From the NCBI RefSeq assembly GCF_021044885.1, contig NZ_JAJNOD010000005.1, positions 124,001-188,000 on the forward strand: DNA of 64,000 nucleotides, read 5' to 3'. A program made the translations under genes and the position numbers. This document shows, piece by piece, positions 32,631-39,430 of this stretch (the stretch's first letter is position 1; each line of letters starts with the position of its first letter). Below the pieces are notes generated by a model, which was given only the letters and a program-made list of their open reading frames with translations, did no database searches and had not been told where the DNA came from. The DNA comes from Microbacterium nymphoidis. GTDB taxonomy: Bacteria; Actinomycetota; Actinomycetes; Actinomycetales; Microbacteriaceae.

Positions 32631-33152
32631 TCACCGAAACGGAGCCGCGACCGCGTTGCGGTGATAGTCGAAGATGAGGCTCGTCCGCGTCGAGGCCACG
32701 CTCGGCTGTGCGGACAGATGCTCCACCACGAAGGCGCGGACCGCCGACGAGTCCGGCACCGCGATATGGATGAGGAAGTCGTCCGCGCCACCCAGGAAGA
32801 ACAGCTGGATCACCTGCGGCAGTCCGCGGATCGCATCGGCGAACGCCTCGATCGACTCCTGACGCGAACCTCCGCGCAGGGTCACCCCGATGATCGCCTG
32901 GAGCCCGCGACCGAGAACGGCCTGATCCACACCGGCGTGGAACCCCGTGATCACACCCCGCTCGAGCAGGGCGCGGGTACGCGCGTGCGCGGTGGACGCC
33001 GCGACGCCGATGGCCGCGGCGAGCTCCGCGTTCGTCATGCGACCATCGCGGGAGAGCAGCTGGACGATGCGCCGATCCGTCTCATCCAGGTCGACGGTGC
33101 GGACTTCGGCGGATCGAACAGTATTCGGTTCGGAACTCGGAGGCGGTGCCAT
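32631..33152 (-). CDS. Lrp/AsnC-family regulator, probably of the adjacent ald gene
   Basis: 173 residues from ATG 33152. The N-terminal helix-turn-helix is LDETDRRIVQLLSRDGRMTNAELAAAIGVAASTAHARTRALLERGVI. The C-terminal RAM domain (AIIGVTLRGGSRQESIEAFADAIRGLPQVIQLFFLGGADDFLIHIAV) binds amino-acid effectors and forms octamers. AsnC-type genes divergent from alanine dehydrogenase usually activate it in response to L-alanine, and the 131-bp gap here is the expected control region. TACGAT lies 7 nt before the ATG, so the mRNA may have at most a one-base leader. The upstream in-frame start is less likely. Confidence 0.88.
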   Translation of the reverse strand: MAPPPSSEPNTVRSAEVRTVDLDETDRRIVQLLSRDGRMTNAELAAAIGVAASTAHARTRALLERGVITGFHAGVDQAVLGRGLQAIIGVTLRGGSRQESIEAFADAIRGLPQVIQLFFLGGADDFLIHIAVPDSSAVRAFVVEHLSAQPSVASTRTSLIFDYHRNAVAAPFR

Positions 33153-33159
33153 TTTCCGA

Positions 33160-33165
33160 ATCGTA
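33160..33165 (-). promoter_or_regulatory. -10 element TACGAT of the AsnC-family gene
   Basis: Minus-strand TACGAT, 7 nt, ATG 33152, one base more than the other leaderless starts. Confidence 0.45.
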
Positions 33166-33283
33166 CCCCTCTTCACCGAATTCGCTCCGATGATCCTTCA
33201 GGGTATCTCCCATCGGGACGAATGTTCTGCGATCCTCGAAGCACGCGCAAACAGCGCGACACCGTCAGCCAATGGAGGCCAAC

Positions 33284-34363
33284 ATGCGTGTGGGAATCCC
33301 CGCCGAGGTCAAGAACAACGAGAATCGCGTAGCCATCACCCCGGCCGGCGTCGATGCTCTGGTCCACCGCGGACACGAGGTGCTGGTGCAGGCCGGCGCC
33401 GGCGTCGGCTCGAGCATCACGGACGACATGTATGTCGCAGCCGGTGCCCGCATCGTTCCCGCCGCGGCTGACGCCTGGGGTGCCGATCTCGTCGTCAAGG
33501 TGAAGGAGCCGGTCGCTTCCGAGTACGGCTTCCTGCGCGACCAGGTGCTCTTCACCTACCTCCACCTCGCCGCCGATCGCCCCCTCACTGAGGCACTGCT
33601 CGCCGCCGGGACCACGGCGATCGCCTACGAGACGGTGCAGCTCCCTGATCGCACGCTCCCGCTCCTCTCACCGATGAGCGAGGTGGCCGGTCGTTTGTCG
33701 ATCGTGGTGGGCTCCCACACGCTGATGCGCACCTCGGGCGGGCGCGGCATGCTCATGGGCGGGATCGCGGGCACCCCGAACGCCAAGGTCGTCGTGATCG
33801 GCGGCGGCGTCGCCGGCGAGCACGCCGCGGCCACCGCGCTCGGCATGGGCGCCGACGTCACGGTGATCGACATCTCCCTGCCGCGACTGCGCGACCTGGA
33901 GCGCCGCTTCGACGGGCGCATCGAGACGCGTGTGTCCAACCGCTGGGAGATCGCCGATCAGGTGAGCCGCGCCGATCTCGTCATCGGCTCCGTGCTGATC
34001 CCTGGCGCTTCCGCCCCCAAGCTCGTCACGGACGAGATGGTGAGCACGATGAAGAAGGGCGCGGTGCTCGTCGACATCGCGATCGACCAGGGCGGTTGCT
34101 TCGAGGGATCGCACCCGACGACTCACGACGACCCGACCTTCGCGGTCCACGACACGGTCTACTACTGCGTCGCCAATATGCCCGGTGCGGTTCCGGAGAC
34201 CTCCACCCGCGCCCTGACCAACGCCACGCTCCCCTACCTCGTGGCGTTGGCCGACAAGGGATGGGAGCAGGCATTCGCCGCCGATGCCGCACTCGCAGCG
34301 GGCCTGAACACCCACGCCGGTGCGATCACCAATCCCGCGGTCGCGGCGGCGTTCGCCCACTGA
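33284..34363 (+). CDS. ald: Alanine dehydrogenase
   Basis: 359 residues from ATG 33284, with GGAGG 5 nt upstream; an in-frame ATG four codons earlier contains that ribosome site and is rejected. MRVGIPAEVKNNENRVAITPAGVDAL is the family start. Lys in LVVKVKEP and His in FTYLHLA are the pyruvate-binding and catalytic residues. KVVVIGGGVAGEHAA is the NAD-binding GxGxxG region, and LVDIAIDQGGCFEGS and YYCVANMPGAVPETSTRAL follow. It interconverts L-alanine with pyruvate and ammonia using NAD. Control by the divergent AsnC-type regulator is likely. Confidence 0.97.
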   Translation: MRVGIPAEVKNNENRVAITPAGVDALVHRGHEVLVQAGAGVGSSITDDMYVAAGARIVPAAADAWGADLVVKVKEPVASEYGFLRDQVLFTYLHLAADRPLTEALLAAGTTAIAYETVQLPDRTLPLLSPMSEVAGRLSIVVGSHTLMRTSGGRGMLMGGIAGTPNAKVVVIGGGVAGEHAAATALGMGADVTVIDISLPRLRDLERRFDGRIETRVSNRWEIADQVSRADLVIGSVLIPGASAPKLVTDEMVSTMKKGAVLVDIAIDQGGCFEGSHPTTHDDPTFAVHDTVYYCVANMPGAVPETSTRALTNATLPYLVALADKGWEQAFAADAALAAGLNTHAGAITNPAVAAAFAH

Positions 34364-34397
34364 CCCGCGGCTCCCGCGCCTCGAAATTTCCCGCGCG

Positions 34398-34450
34398 ACT
34401 TCCGACTGCGGGCGAGAATCACCGCACCACGGCGATTGTCTCCACGGACG
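34398..34450. repeat. Decayed family C repeat
   Basis: GACTTCCG followed by GGGCGAGAATC in the same order as the left half of the 14992-15053 hairpin, with only partial complementarity on the right. It follows the ald stop codon. Confidence 0.5.
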
Positions 34451-34469
34451 TAAGCCGCACCAGGTGGAC

Positions 34470-35126
34470 TCAGGCGCCGATCCAGGCGGGATCCGACAGC
34501 AGTTCCTGCAGCTCGTTCACGAGGCGCGAGGTGTGAAAGCCGTCGGCCGCGGCGTGGTGGATCTGTATCGCGAGGGGGAGCAGTGTCCGGCCCTCGCGCT
34601 CCACGTACCGGCCGAGCGTGAAGATGGGCGCGAGGTGGCGCAGACCGCCCTCGATCTGCAGGGTGAATCCCGTGAAGGATGCCCACGGCAGGCTCGACAC
34701 GTCGAACGAGTTCGCCGCCGGAGCGCCGAGCGGGAAGAACGCCTCCGCGCCCGCGGCCTCCCGCAACAGCGGCGCCGCGGCGTCGTGGAACGATCCGAAG
34801 TCGGCGTCGTACGCCACGGGAACACAGGCGAACGTCTCCCGGGTGGCGTTGAACACGGTGAACGCCGGATCGGAGACCGGCCAGATCGCCGGCATCCCGT
34901 CGTCGGTGATCGTCATGCGGAATTCGTCGTGGCGGTTCACCACATTCGCAATGGCCCAGACCTGCGCGAGATAGGTCTTGCGCTGCGAGCGGGCGAGCGC
35001 CTCGGCGAAAGCCGTGACGTCGAGCTCCACGGTCATCGCGTAGCTGCACGGCGACAGGCGCCAGTAGTGCTCGAAGTGCTCGCGGCGCGGCCAGGTGGCG
35101 AGATCGACGGGGACGGGCTGTCTCAT
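34470..35126 (-). CDS. Chloramphenicol acetyltransferase-like (CAT) enzyme
   Basis: 218 residues from ATG 35126, matching the ~219 of classical trimeric CAT. The start region WPRREHFEHYWRLSPCSYAMTVELDVT and the catalytic IHHAAADGFHTSRLVNELQ (HHxxxDG, His pair at 190-191) are family hallmarks, where His is the general base in transfer from acetyl-CoA. The PWASFTGF segment also matches the family. It may inactivate chloramphenicol or acetylate another hydroxyl compound; in soil actinobacteria such genes are often intrinsic. TTGCAT lies 6 nt upstream of the start, with GGAGGG touching the ATG. It shows no sign of recent transfer. Confidence 0.85.
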   Translation of the reverse strand: MRQPVPVDLATWPRREHFEHYWRLSPCSYAMTVELDVTAFAEALARSQRKTYLAQVWAIANVVNRHDEFRMTITDDGMPAIWPVSDPAFTVFNATRETFACVPVAYDADFGSFHDAAAPLLREAAGAEAFFPLGAPAANSFDVSSLPWASFTGFTLQIEGGLRHLAPIFTLGRYVEREGRTLLPLAIQIHHAAADGFHTSRLVNELQELLSDPAWIGA

Positions 35127-35153
35127 CCCTCCATGCAACCACGCATGACCCGC

Positions 35154-35168
35154 CGGGGCGAGGCCCCG
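35154..35168 (-). terminator. Small hairpin after the anti-sigma gene
   Basis: CGGGGC and GCCCCG with a 3-nt loop, just past the rskA stop on the minus strand. It is short, so confidence is limited. Confidence 0.4.
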
Positions 35169-35172
35169 CGGA

Positions 35173-36084
35173 TCAGGCCGTCGGGATGACGATGATGGGA
35201 TCGCTCGTCGGCGCGCCAGTGGGCGAACCGCCCGACTGCTCGATCGTCACGGCGATCGCGTCGCCGGGCTTCATGGCGCCCTCCAGCTGGGCCGTTGTCT
35301 GTCCGTCGGCGGCATCGAAAACTCCTGCCGACACGGCTCCGTCCGCGCGAACGAACCACAGTTCGTAGGCACGGTCCTCGTCGAGCCGGTCCAGCCCGTC
35401 CGCCACCAGCACGGCCTCGCCGATCGATGCCGACCAGTGGGCGGTCGCCGTGCCACCCGTCTCGAGCGAGACGGTCCGCTCCTGCGCGTCGGGGGCGCTT
35501 TCGATCCGATCGAGAGCGACGACGGCTGCTGGACGCAGGAACTGCGGAACGATCATCGAGGCGCTCACCCCCAGACCCACGAGGATCGCCAGGCAGGCCG
35601 CGAGCGCGAAGAACGCCCGGCGGCGCGGCTTCGGTCGCACAGTGCCGGCGCCTGCCGACGCCCCCGGTCCGATGTCCGCAGCCGCGGCGGGTTCTGACCT
35701 CGTCCGCTCCGACGCGGGCATCGCCTCGGACGCGACGGCATCAGACAGGGACGCATCGGCACCGCGCGCCGGGATGTCAGTCGCGCCGCTCCCCGACGCC
35801 GGTGCACGGTCGGGGAGTTCTGCCGCGAGGCGCGGATGTCCCGCCTCGGGTCCGTTCTGGGGTGTCTTCGCGATCAGCGCCAGCAGCGCGTCCCGCGCCG
35901 CCGGCGGCGGAGCCACATCCGCTACGCCGTCCGACAGCAGCGTCGCGGTCTCCGCGTCCGCATCCGCGATCTCGTGCCACTGCGGATGCTCCGCGAGTGC
36001 CTCCTGGTAGCGACGCTCATCGGCCTCGCTCAGCGAGCCGAGGCTGTGTCCGGCGGACAGTTCAGCAAACTCCGACTCGTTCAT
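35173..36084 (-). CDS. rskA: Anti-sigma-K factor RskA-like
   Basis: 303 residues. The N-terminus (ELSAGHSLGSLSEADERRYQEALAEHPQWHEIADADAETATLLS) is the anti-sigma domain of RskA. A long Ala/Pro/Asp-rich linker follows, then one membrane helix (RRRAFFALAACLAILVGLGVSASMIV). The C-terminal ~130 residues form the extracytoplasmic RskA domain (LETGGTATAHWSASIGEAVLVADGLDRLDEDRAYELWFV). It should hold the sigma factor at the membrane until regulated proteolysis. Its start overlaps the sigK stop by 4 bp, which couples their translation. The linker is longer than in mycobacterial RskA. Confidence 0.9.
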   Translation of the reverse strand: MNESEFAELSAGHSLGSLSEADERRYQEALAEHPQWHEIADADAETATLLSDGVADVAPPPAARDALLALIAKTPQNGPEAGHPRLAAELPDRAPASGSGATDIPARGADASLSDAVASEAMPASERTRSEPAAAADIGPGASAGAGTVRPKPRRRAFFALAACLAILVGLGVSASMIVPQFLRPAAVVALDRIESAPDAQERTVSLETGGTATAHWSASIGEAVLVADGLDRLDEDRAYELWFVRADGAVSAGVFDAADGQTTAQLEGAMKPGDAIAVTIEQSGGSPTGAPTSDPIIVIPTA

Positions 36085-36680
36085 GCGTTCACCCCCCAGT
36101 GCGCCCGAAGACGCGTGAGTCCATCTCTCATCCGGGTCTTCACCGTCCCCAACGGCGTTCCCGTGATCGTGGCGATCTCGCTCTGCGAGTATCCGCCGTA
36201 GTACGCCAGCACGAGGGTCTCACGCTGCGCTTCGGGGAGGGCGGCCAAGGTCTGCACGACCCGCTCCCCGATGATCGACATCTCGGCCTGCTCCGACACG
36301 CTGTCGTGGGCCACATCCAGGTCGCGGAATCCGACGCGTGCGTCCCGGTCCTCGCTGGCCTGGGACGCTCGCACCCGGTCCACCGCACGACGATGCGCGA
36401 TGGTCAGGACCCAGGTGCGCCCGCGGCCCCGGTCCGGCGAAAACCGCGCGGCGCTCTGCCAGACCTCCAGGAACACCTCCTGCAGTACCTCTTCGCTCTG
36501 CGAGCGGTTCACCAGCACACGCAGGACGAGGCCGAACACCCGAGCGGAGAGCATGTCGTACAGCTGGGCGAACGCTGCCTGGTCCCCGGCGGCGATGCTC
36601 ACCAGGAGCGCCGACGACGGATCGTCGCCGCCGTCCTGCTCGGCATGCTCCACGTCGTCGATCACCATCAGGTCCAGCAT
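36081..36680 (-). CDS. sigK: ECF sigma factor, SigK type
   Basis: 199 residues from ATG 36680, with GGAGG 6 nt before. Region 2 is AFAQLYDMLSARVFGLVLRVLVNRSQSEEVLQEVFLEVWQSAARF and region 4 is LPEAQRETLVLAYYGGYSQSEIATITGTPLGTVKTRMRDGLTRLR. The overlap with an RskA-type gene and the presence of dipZ and a fasciclin lipoprotein next to it match the mycobacterial SigK regulon, where sigK-rskA controls mpt70, mpt83 and dipZ. The assignment as SigK rests on this context. The gene lies 52 bp downstream of dipZ on the same strand and may also be read from the dipZ promoter. Confidence 0.88.
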   Translation of the reverse strand: MLDLMVIDDVEHAEQDGGDDPSSALLVSIAAGDQAAFAQLYDMLSARVFGLVLRVLVNRSQSEEVLQEVFLEVWQSAARFSPDRGRGRTWVLTIAHRRAVDRVRASQASEDRDARVGFRDLDVAHDSVSEQAEMSIIGERVVQTLAALPEAQRETLVLAYYGGYSQSEIATITGTPLGTVKTRMRDGLTRLRAHWGVNA

Positions 36681-36732
36681 GCCCCACCTCCTGCCGATTG
36701 TGCACAATCCACGTCACTTTCCGGTCACGCCA

Positions 36733-38448
36733 TCACCCGAAGGTGAAGGAGTAGACCTGCACTCCGGCCGGAACCGTCAGGGTGAACTGGCCCGCATCCC
36801 CCGACCCTCCCGACAACAGCTCGTATGATCGCGGCGTGCCGCTGACGTCGATCGTCTGTGCGGCGCCCGACTGATCGGTCACGGTGATCGCTCCCGATCC
36901 GGCCAGCACGACCCGGACCTCACGGGCGTGGTAGTTCAGACGCACCTGTGCATCATCGGAAGCCGGTGTGGCGTACTGCGTCTGCACCTCCCAGTCTCCG
37001 GCGAGGGCGAAGGTGTCCGCCGCCTGATCAGCGGGGAAGGAGAACGACTCCACGCCGGCCCGATAGGTCGCGCCTCCGCCGAAGTTGACCGCCTTCGTCG
37101 CCCCGAGGAACGTCTCCCGGGTGGTGGAGCCGAGCTCCGGTGTGACGTCGGCAACATCCGTCGCCGCGGGCAGCTGCACGTCGGGATTCGCGTCGGTGAG
37201 CAGTTCACGGATCAGCTTCTCCGTGGTGGCGTAGTTCCCCTCCCCGAACGAGATGTGGCGCACGACGCCCTGCGCATCGATCAGGTAGTGCGCCGGCCAG
37301 TACCGGTTGCGATACGCCGTCCAGGTGGAGAGGGAGTTATCGAGCGCCACCGGGTAGTCGATCCCGAACGAGCGAGCGCCGGCGGCGACGTTGGCCGGGC
37401 TCTTCTCGAAGGCGTACTCGGGAGAGTGCACGCCGATCACCTGCAGCCCCGCGTCGGCGTATGTCTGATCCCAGGCGACCACGTGCGGGATCGAGCGCTG
37501 GCAGTTGATGCACGAGTAGGCCCAGAAGTCGATCAGCACCACCTTGCCTCGGAGGCTCTCCAGATTCACCGCTTCCCCGTCCGGGGTGTTGAGCCACTGC
37601 TCGATCCCGCGGATCTGCGGCGCCGTGCCGCAGCTCTGCAATTCCGTCGCGTCGTTCGCGCAGTTGTCGAGTTCGCGGTTCTCATCGGTGACCAGCCCGC
37701 CCAGCCCGAGCGATTCTCCCTGCGGCGAATCCAGCAGGCCCTGCTGCACACCGGCGGTGTAGTCGGGTAGCAGTTGCTGAAGGTACTGCGGCAGATTGAA
37801 GACGAGGCCGACGGCCAGCGCGATCATCGCGACACCCGCCGTGATGCGCAGTCCACGCTCCCGCGTGCGGAAGGCGCGGATGCGCTGGACCACCCCGCGG
37901 CCGGCGAGAGCGAACACCAGCAGCGGCACCGCCACACCAATGGCGAAGGACACGGTAAGCAGCACGGTGTCCAGACCGATACGTCCGGTGGCACCGGCCA
38001 CGATGATGGCGGCGAGCACGGGCCCGGCACACGGCACGAACACCGCGCCCAGCGCGAGACCGACGCCGAACCCGCTACCCCGGTTCTCCACGTTGCGTCG
38101 CGGCACCCACTGGAACGGCTTCTCGATGAGCTGCTCGAAGCGCGGCACGATGAGTCCGATCCCGAGGATCAGCAGCACCGCGATACCCGCCCAGCGGATC
38201 ACATCCTGCGGCAGATTGAGCAGCCCCAGCACAAGTGAGCCGAGCAGCGTGACCAGGCTGAAGCTGAGGACGAGCCCCGCGATCACCAGATAGGGCCGGG
38301 AGCGGCGCGCGGGAATCACCCCGTCTTCCGTCTCGAACCCCGCGGATTGCGCGCCACCCGTCAGGAAGATGACGGGGAGCACGGGGAGGATGCAGGGCGA
38401 GATCCCCGTGATGAGGCCGCCCAGCAGGCCGATGATGATCAGATCCAT
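36733..38448 (-). CDS. dipZ: DipZ-like protein: CcdA membrane domain fused to thioredoxin domain
   Basis: 571 residues from ATG 38448 (AAAGGCG upstream). Residues 1-230 are a CcdA/DsbD-type transmembrane domain with Cys in [18 protein letters not shown] and [14 protein letters not shown], the pair that carries electrons through the membrane. Residues ~280-430 are a thioredoxin-like domain with [10 protein letters not shown] (CINC at 313-316). The last ~140 residues form a beta-rich DipZ C-terminal domain. The protein should move reducing power from cytoplasmic thioredoxin to exported cysteines. It lies upstream of sigK-rskA and divergent from the fasciclin gene, with matching promoter boxes between them. 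Confidence 0.92.
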   Translation of the reverse strand: MDLIIIGLLGGLITGISPCILPVLPVIFLTGGAQSAGFETEDGVIPARRSRPYLVIAGLVLSFSLVTLLGSLVLGLLNLPQDVIRWAGIAVLLILGIGLIVPRFEQLIEKPFQWVPRRNVENRGSGFGVGLALGAVFVPCAGPVLAAIIVAGATGRIGLDTVLLTVSFAIGVAVPLLVFALAGRGVVQRIRAFRTRERGLRITAGVAMIALAVGLVFNLPQYLQQLLPDYTAGVQQGLLDSPQGESLGLGGLVTDENRELDNCANDATELQSCGTAPQIRGIEQWLNTPDGEAVNLESLRGKVVLIDFWAYSCINCQRSIPHVVAWDQTYADAGLQVIGVHSPEYAFEKSPANVAAGARSFGIDYPVALDNSLSTWTAYRNRYWPAHYLIDAQGVVRHISFGEGNYATTEKLIRELLTDANPDVQLPAATDVADVTPELGSTTRETFLGATKAVNFGGGATYRAGVESFSFPADQAADTFALAGDWEVQTQYATPASDDAQVRLNYHAREVRVVLAGSGAITVTDQSGAAQTIDVSGTPRSYELLSGGSGDAGQFTLTVPAGVQVYSFTFG

Positions 38449-38471
38449 GGCTTCGCCTTTCGTCTCGAGTG

Positions 38472-38498
38472 GTTCGGATTTCGGGGCGATTCGGATTG
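38472..38498 (-). promoter_or_regulatory. Putative SigK promoter for dipZ
   Basis: On the minus strand CAATCC, 15 nt, CCGAAC, ending 23 nt before the dipZ ATG. It matches the element of the divergent gene in both boxes and spacing, and recalls the mycobacterial SigK consensus (CCATCC and CCGAAT). Confidence 0.55.
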
Positions 38499-38523
38499 GT
38501 CCGAAAGAAATTTCAGATTCTTC

Positions 38524-38550
38524 CCATCCGATCTCCGACGCACTCCGAAG
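38524..38550 (+). promoter_or_regulatory. Putative SigK promoter for the fasciclin lipoprotein gene
   Basis: CCATCC, 15 nt, CCGAAG, about 50 nt upstream of the start codon. Confidence 0.6.
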
Positions 38551-38599
38551 AACCCTCGACGCCGCGGGAATGCCGCGACGAAACACACGGAGGTTGATG

Positions 38600-39286
38600 A
38601 TGTTCAGCACCAAGAAGAAGTTCGCCGCAGCCGCATCGCTCGGTTTCGCGGCGGTGCTCGTCCTGTCAGGCTGCACGACGGGGGCGGGCTCCGGAGAATC
38701 GTCGAGCACGGCAGAGGCGAGCGCACCGGCCGCATCGTCCATGCCCACGAAGGCGGAGACAAGCGCCCCGGCGATGACGATGGACCCGGCGGCGGATCTG
38801 ATCGGCCCCGGCTGCGCCGACTACGCGAGCGCAGTCCCGGACGGCGCCGGATCGATCCAGGGCATGTCGCAGGACCCGGTCGCCGTCGCAGCGTCCAACA
38901 ACCCGCTCCTCACCACGCTGGTCGCGGCGGTCAGCGGAAAGCTCAACCCGGACGTCAACCTGGTCGACACGCTGAACGGCAGCGAGTTCACCGTGTTCGC
39001 CCCCGTCGATGACGCGTTCGCGAAGATCCCCGCCGCCACGATCGACGGCCTGAAGACCGACTCGGCAACGCTGACGTCGATCCTCACCTATCACGTGGTT
39101 CCCGGCCAGATCGACCCGTCGAAGATCGTGGGAACGCACAAGACCGTGCAGGGCGCCGACCTCACCGTCACCGGCAGCGGCGACAACCTCATGGTGGGCG
39201 ACGCCAAGGTGATCTGCGGTGGCGTGCACACCGCCAACGCGACCGTGTATCTCATCGACTCGGTCCTCATGCCTCCGGCGAGCTGA
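38600..39286 (+). CDS. Fasciclin-domain lipoprotein (MPT83/MPT70-like)
   Basis: 228 residues from ATG 38600, preferred to the adjacent ATG 38597 because GGAGG is then 6 nt away. The signal peptide ends in VLVLSGC with lipid-modified Cys 25. A Ser/Ala-rich tether (26-65) leads into a FAS1 domain ([56 protein letters not shown] ... YHVVPGQ ... [16 protein letters not shown]). The two cysteines ([14 protein letters not shown]) are placed as in MPT70, where they form a disulfide. It is a surface adhesion-type protein and the likely main target of SigK, with DipZ possibly maintaining its thiols. Confidence 0.93.
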   Translation: MFSTKKKFAAAASLGFAAVLVLSGCTTGAGSGESSSTAEASAPAASSMPTKAETSAPAMTMDPAADLIGPGCADYASAVPDGAGSIQGMSQDPVAVAASNNPLLTTLVAAVSGKLNPDVNLVDTLNGSEFTVFAPVDDAFAKIPAATIDGLKTDSATLTSILTYHVVPGQIDPSKIVGTHKTVQGADLTVTGSGDNLMVGDAKVICGGVHTANATVYLIDSVLMPPAS

Positions 39287-39315
39287 GCCAGCCCGAACGC
39301 TCCCGCTGAGAGGAG

Positions 39316-39352
39316 AACGGCCGCGGACCCCTGGGGGGTGTCCGCGGCCGTT
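39316..39352 (+). terminator. Terminator of the fasciclin gene
   Basis: Perfect 13-bp stem AACGGCCGCGGAC (39316-39328) with its complement at 39340-39352, 30 bp past the stop codon. Confidence 0.8.
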
Positions 39353-39364
39353 CCACGTCCCGGG

Positions 39365-39423
39365 TTCATCGTGCGCGAATGGCTCCCATTCCGGCCGGAT
39401 TCGAGCGATTCACGCGCTATGAA
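39365..39423. repeat. Family A palindromic repeat
   Basis: Starts with TTCATCGTGCGCGAATGGC, identical over 19 bases to the 579 copy, and ends with TTCACGCGCTATGAA, an imperfect complement. It lies 8 bp before the convergent stop codon of the next gene. Confidence 0.75.
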
Positions 39424-39430
39424 GCTGGGT

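Noticed and set aside
34470..35126. CAT gene as a recently acquired resistance cassette
   Set aside because: Base composition matches the neighbours and no mobile element, integron site or flanking repeat is visible.
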